64,000 bases of DNA, from positions 3,172,501 through 3,236,500 of the forward strand of contig NZ_CP045403.1 of assembly GCF_009363695.1 (NCBI RefSeq). Direction: 5' to 3'. Position 1 is the first letter of the stretch. Each line of letters starts with the position of its first letter. Origin of the DNA: Bacillus sp. THAF10. GTDB lineage: Bacteria; Bacillota; Bacilli; Bacillales; Bacillaceae_I. Positions 60,402-64,000 of this stretch are shown piece by piece. Under the pieces are notes generated by a model. It saw nothing but the letters and a program-made list of their open reading frames with translations, was not told the origin of the DNA and did no database searches. Both the position numbers and the translations under genes were made by a program.

Positions 60402-61751
60402 TTATTTTAAACGTTTTTCAAGCTCTGCTTTCACTTCTTCAAAGCCTGGTTTTCCAAGGAGGGCAAACATGTTTACTTTGTATGCTTCTACTCCTGGTTG
60501 ATCAAATGGATTTACACCAAGAAGGTATCCGCTCATGGCACAAGCTTTTTCAAAGAAATAAACAAGATAGCCAAACGTGTATGCATCCATAGCTGGTATG
60601 TTCACAACTAGGTTTGGAACTCCTCCGTCAGTATGAGCAAGCATTGTTCCTTCATACGCCTTTGTATTTACAAAATCGACGGTTTCTCCTGCAAGGTAAT
60701 TCAGACCATCCAAGTCACCTGCTTCTTCCTCTACCGACAATTCATGTCTTGGGGTGTCAACCTTGATAATGGTTTCAAAAAGATCTCGGCGTCCTTCTTG
60801 TACATATTGACCTAGGGAATGTAGGTCAGTTGAGAAGTTTGCAGAAGCAGGGAATATACCTTTTTGGTCTTTTCCTTCACTTTCTCCAAATAATTGCTTC
60901 CACCATTCAGAAAAGTATTGAAGCCCTGGCTCATAGTTGATGAGCATTTCGATGGTTTTTCCTTTGTTGTAGAGCACATTTCTTACTGCCGCATATTGAT
61001 AAGCAGGGTTTTCTGCTAATTCAGAAGCGGAGAAATCCTGACTTGCCTCTGCCGCACCCTTCATCATGGCCTCAATGTCCACCCCGGAAACAGCGATTGG
61101 CAATAATCCAACAGCAGTTAACACAGAATACCTGCCACCTACATCATCAGGAATAATAAAGGATTCATACCCTTCTTCCGTTGCCAACGTTTTCAATGCA
61201 CCGCGAGCTTTATCGGTCGTAGCATAGATTCGCTTACGAGCTTCTTCTTTTCCGTATTTTTCTTCTAAAATCTTACGGAAAATTCGGAATGCTAGTGCTG
61301 GTTCAGTCGTTGTGCCTGATTTAGAGATAACATTAATGGAGAAATCTTTTCCATCGAGAAGGTCCATTACATCTCTCATGTAGGTAGAACTAATATTGTT
61401 TCCAACAAAAATAACTTGAGGAGTTTTTCGCTGTTCTTTTGTTAATGCATTATAAAAAGAGTGATTGAGCATCTCAATGGCTGCTCTTGCTCCAAGGTAG
61501 GAGCCTCCAATACCAACCACAAGGAGCACATCAGAATCGTTTTTAATTTTTTCTGCACTTGACACAATTCTCGAAAATTCTTCTTTATCATACTCTGTCG
61601 GCAGATCTATCCAGCCCAAATAGTCATTGCCTGCACCTGTTTTTTCATGTAAGGAATGATGGGCTACTTTTACCGCATCACGAAGATATGTAATTTCATG
61701 CTCTCCAAAAAAGGAAAGAGCTTTACTATAATCAAAGCGAATATGTGTCAT
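60402..61751 (-). CDS. pgi: Glucose-6-phosphate isomerase
   Basis: This 449-residue protein starts [15 protein letters not shown] and has [32 protein letters not shown] and [14 protein letters not shown], the phosphosugar isomerase signatures, plus DGGVPNL and VEAYKVNMF near the C-terminus. It interconverts glucose 6-phosphate and fructose 6-phosphate in glycolysis. The start at 61751 has GGAGGTT upstream. The longer frame to 61784 does not. Size agrees with Bacillus Pgi (450 aa). Confidence 0.96.
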   Translation of the reverse strand: MTHIRFDYSKALSFFGEHEITYLRDAVKVAHHSLHEKTGAGNDYLGWIDLPTEYDKEEFSRIVSSAEKIKNDSDVLLVVGIGGSYLGARAAIEMLNHSFYNALTKEQRKTPQVIFVGNNISSTYMRDVMDLLDGKDFSINVISKSGTTTEPALAFRIFRKILEEKYGKEEARKRIYATTDKARGALKTLATEEGYESFIIPDDVGGRYSVLTAVGLLPIAVSGVDIEAMMKGAAEASQDFSASELAENPAYQYAAVRNVLYNKGKTIEMLINYEPGLQYFSEWWKQLFGESEGKDQKGIFPASANFSTDLHSLGQYVQEGRRDLFETIIKVDTPRHELSVEEEAGDLDGLNYLAGETVDFVNTKAYEGTMLAHTDGGVPNLVVNIPAMDAYTFGYLVYFFEKACAMSGYLLGVNPFDQPGVEAYKVNMFALLGKPGFEEVKAELEKRLK

Positions 61752-61870
61752 ATTATTAACCTCCAAAACAATTTTACATGCCAATTTTCACTTTACAGAA
61801 TCCCGCAAAAGAATTCAAGGTTGGTACTTCCTTGTAAGCGATTGCAATTAAATTTTTAATCCCTTGCATA

Positions 61871-61903
61871 ACAAAACGGCTATACATCACGTATAACCGT
61901 TCG
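61871..61903 (-). terminator. Terminator of the small membrane protein gene
   Basis: On the minus strand AACGGTTATAC pairs with GTATAGCCGTT (one G-U pair) around 5 nt, followed by TTGTT. It starts right at the stop codon at 61904. Confidence 0.75.
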
Positions 61904-62152
61904 TTATGTCGGTTCCACTTCTTCTTTTTCTTTTTCTTTTTTCGCCACGACAATACGAATATATTCTCGTGGTTTAAAGGGTTGGACAATATCTATTCCA
62001 TTTTGCTGGTTTGAACCAATCAACACAATGGAAGAATTATTATTGGAGTATTGCTCCATATTTTTTACCTTTTGCTCTGCATTTAACCACCATGCGCCTG
62101 CAAAGAGAGTAGAAAAAATAGACAACGCAACAGCTACTTTTCGTTTGACCAT
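61904..62152 (-). CDS. Single-pass membrane protein, unknown
   Basis: This 82-residue protein has one N-terminal hydrophobic segment (about 6-25: VALSIFSTLFAGAWWL), an extracellular polar part with Asn/Ser/Gln runs and a C-terminal highly charged tail (KKEKEKEEVEPT). The hydrophobic start could be a signal anchor. The ATG at 62152 follows GGTGGTGG. I do not recognise the family. Confidence 0.65.
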   Translation of the reverse strand: MVKRKVAVALSIFSTLFAGAWWLNAEQKVKNMEQYSNNNSSIVLIGSNQQNGIDIVQPFKPREYIRIVVAKKEKEKEEVEPT

Positions 62153-62164
62153 AACTACCACCAC

Positions 62165-62470
62165 CTACCTATAGGGTGGCTAATAAATCTACATTTTATG
62201 CAGGTAAAAAAATTTTTTATGGAGCGATTTACCTAGTTTCTATCATATTTAATATAGTGGCCGAAATTGGTCCATGCTAACAATCTCCAAGGATGCAAGT
62301 GAAAATAATTTAGTATATAATTTGATTTAGTAATTTTTCTTTATAAATAATAATTCCTTTTTTACAAAACAAGGCAGTTACCGATTGGTTAAAATATGGT
62401 ATTTAGCGTTGTTTTCTTATGTTTAAAGGGAATACTATTTTTTATAGAAGAAACAGAGGAGGTTTGTATC
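62165..62470. other. Intergenic region between the small membrane protein gene and mrpA
   Basis: About 300 bp of AT-rich sequence with no supported gene. It should contain the promoters of both divergent genes. No consensus sigma-A pair stands out. The only clear element is the AGAGGAGG site just before mrpA (62455-62463). Confidence 0.4.
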
Positions 62471-64000
62471 TTGTCACTGATTCATTTAGTGATTTTATCG
62501 CCATTATTAGTGGCGGTACTTGTGCCGTTTTTACATAAGTATTTTAAGAAAATACATACAGGGTGGTTTGTATTAGTATTACCACTTGTGTTGTTCATTT
62601 ATTTCCTTCAATACTTAGGCACTACCATGAGTGGGGAAACTTACACAAGCTCAATGAAATGGATACCTTCCATTGGAATAGATTTTACAATCTATGTGGA
62701 TGGTTTAGGCTTACTTTTTGCCTTATTAATAACTGGAATTGGAGCGTTGGTTGTCCTGTATTCCATTTATTATTTGTCGAAAGAAAAAGAAGCACTAAAC
62801 ACCTTTTATGTGTATTTGCTTATGTTCATGGGTGCCATGCTTGGAGTAGTTCTTTCTGATAATTTAATTGTGATGTACTCCTTCTGGGAATTAACAAGTA
62901 TCTCTTCATTTTTACTTATCAGCTATTGGTATCACCGGGAAAAATCCCGATATGGTGCACTAAAATCAATGCTGATTACCGTTTTTGGTGGACTTGCTAT
63001 GCTAGCTGGGATCATCCTGCTTTACATAATGACAGGCAGTTTCAGCATTCGTGAAATCATTGCCAATGTTGATGTGGTCACAAGCCATGAGTTATTCGTT
63101 CCAGCGCTTCTTTTGTTTTTGTTAGGAGCATTTACGAAATCTGCACAATTTCCGTTTCACATCTGGCTGCCCGATGCTATGGAAGCTCCGACACCTGTAA
63201 GTGCTTACCTTCACTCTGCAACGATGGTGAAGGCGGGTATTTACTTAGTAGCCAGAATGAGCCCAGTTTTTGCCGGGGCACCGGAATGGTTCTGGCTCGT
63301 ATCAGGGTTTGGTATTGTCACGCTTTTTTGGGGGTCTTTTACCGCTGTAAAGCAAACCGATTTGAAATCAATCCTTGCCTTCTCAACGGTCAGTCAATTA
63401 GGTCTCATTATGTCCCTACTTGGTGTGGGAAGTGCAGCAGCATACTATGACTATATCGGAGAAAATGCCTATACGATTGCTACGCTTGCTGCTGTTTTTC
63501 ATTTGATTAACCACGCAACCTTCAAAGGAAGTTTGTTTATGGTTGTTGGAATTGTGGATCATGAAACAGGAACAAGAGACATCAGAAAACTTGGCGGTCT
63601 AATGAATGTGATGCCCATTACTTTCTCTCTGGCGCTAATTGGAACATTTTCGATGGCAGGTTTGCCTCCATTCAACGGCTTTTTGAGCAAGGAAATGTTC
63701 TTTACTGGCATGTTAAAGGCCATCGATATTAGCGCATGGAACATGGATACATTTGGTATCATCTTTCCAGTTCTCGCTTGGGTTGCTAGTGTATTTACGT
63801 TTATATATAGTATGGTCTTGCTCTTTAAAACCTTTACAGGAAAACTCCAAGTGGAGAAATTGGATAAGGAACCCCATGAAGCACCCATTGGCATGCTCAT
63901 ACCGCCAATCATTCTTGCTTCCCTTGTGGTCATATTTGGTTTCTTTCCAATGCTACTTAAAGGAGTTATTGAGCCTGCTTTATACTCCATTCTTCCTTCC
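62471..64000 (+). CDS. mrpA: Na+/H+ antiporter subunit MrpA, N-terminal part
   Basis: The first 510 residues of a large NADH-dehydrogenase-subunit-5-like membrane protein are present; the window ends inside it. It has many helices with SFWELTSISSFLLISYW, LLGAFTKSAQFPFHIWLPDAMEAPTPVSAYLHSATMVKAG (key residues Lys in TKSAQ and the MEAPTPVSA loop), FHLINHATFKGSLF and GLPPFNGFLSKE. It starts with TTG at 62471 after AGAGGAGG. Mrp complexes expel Na+ and keep internal pH low in alkaline conditions, and mrpB-G should follow beyond the window. Confidence 0.93.
   Translation, partial: MSLIHLVILSPLLVAVLVPFLHKYFKKIHTGWFVLVLPLVLFIYFLQYLGTTMSGETYTSSMKWIPSIGIDFTIYVDGLGLLFALLITGIGALVVLYSIYYLSKEKEALNTFYVYLLMFMGAMLGVVLSDNLIVMYSFWELTSISSFLLISYWYHREKSRYGALKSMLITVFGGLAMLAGIILLYIMTGSFSIREIIANVDVVTSHELFVPALLLFLLGAFTKSAQFPFHIWLPDAMEAPTPVSAYLHSATMVKAGIYLVARMSPVFAGAPEWFWLVSGFGIVTLFWGSFTAVKQTDLKSILAFSTVSQLGLIMSLLGVGSAAAYYDYIGENAYTIATLAAVFHLINHATFKGSLFMVVGIVDHETGTRDIRKLGGLMNVMPITFSLALIGTFSMAGLPPFNGFLSKEMFFTGMLKAIDISAWNMDTFGIIFPVLAWVASVFTFIYSMVLLFKTFTGKLQVEKLDKEPHEAPIGMLIPPIILASLVVIFGFFPMLLKGVIEPALYSILPS

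Overview
The window comes from a low-GC, endospore-forming member of the Bacillaceae (Bacillus in the broad sense). The evidence is B. subtilis-like rRNA, Shine-Dalgarno sites of the AGGAGG type, spore genes (an SspH-type SASP, a CotA-type laccase, a BclB-type exosporium protein), an mstX-yugO/yugN/pgi block like that of B. subtilis, and a class IV PHA synthase. I cannot name the species.

Layout. 1-3010: the 3' part of a leftward rrn operon (23S partial, 16S, two tandem sigma-A promoters), with no tRNA in the spacer. 3081-6186: a TPP-riboswitch-controlled thiamine transporter gene (thiT), a small membrane protein, an EamA exporter, an MgtC protein and tRNA-Ala(GGC). 6196-22205: two giant secreted subtilisin-like proteases (3505 and 1712 aa), both ending in three CWB2 cell-wall-binding repeats. 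The larger one carries a PQQ-like propeller and five copies of a roughly 375-residue unit. 22478-31766: a Wzx/Wzy-type exopolysaccharide operon with a degenerate BY-kinase and a two-domain GINT1-like protein. 31873-38945: a GlcNAc-type PTS permease beside the muropeptide-recovery operon amiE-nagZ-namZ, both preceded by sites resembling NagR/DasR operators. 39231-41225: a ChaB-family gene, a lipoprotein amidase and a Trm11-like methyltransferase. 41237-45108: a lia-type envelope-stress locus (LiaR, LiaS, LiaF, PspA/LiaH, small membrane protein). 45282-49451: BclB-like protein, intracellular subtilisin, a repetitive DUF6944-type protein and CotA. 49852-52829: a DUF3817 protein and a four-gene HK / LytTR regulator / ABM monooxygenase / unknown operon. 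53163-55662: PHA synthase genes. 56097-64000: cspB, a dicarboxylate symporter, sspH, mstX-yugO, yugN, pgi and the start of mrpA.

The most unusual thread is a family of short non-coding elements of about 185 bp. Six copies lie at 33345, 33538, 43676, 44597, 54785 and 55816. They have imperfect terminal inverted repeats beginning GGCT(G/C)TTTTC, and two copies are flanked by exact 8-bp direct repeats (TATCTAAA and TTAGACAA). They look like MITEs, possibly mobilised by an ISL3-type transposase. They sit inside the lia and pha gene clusters. A second, GC-richer dispersed repeat occurs three times (39066, 49604, 60232).

All family assignments are from reading the protein sequences by eye. No database search was run.
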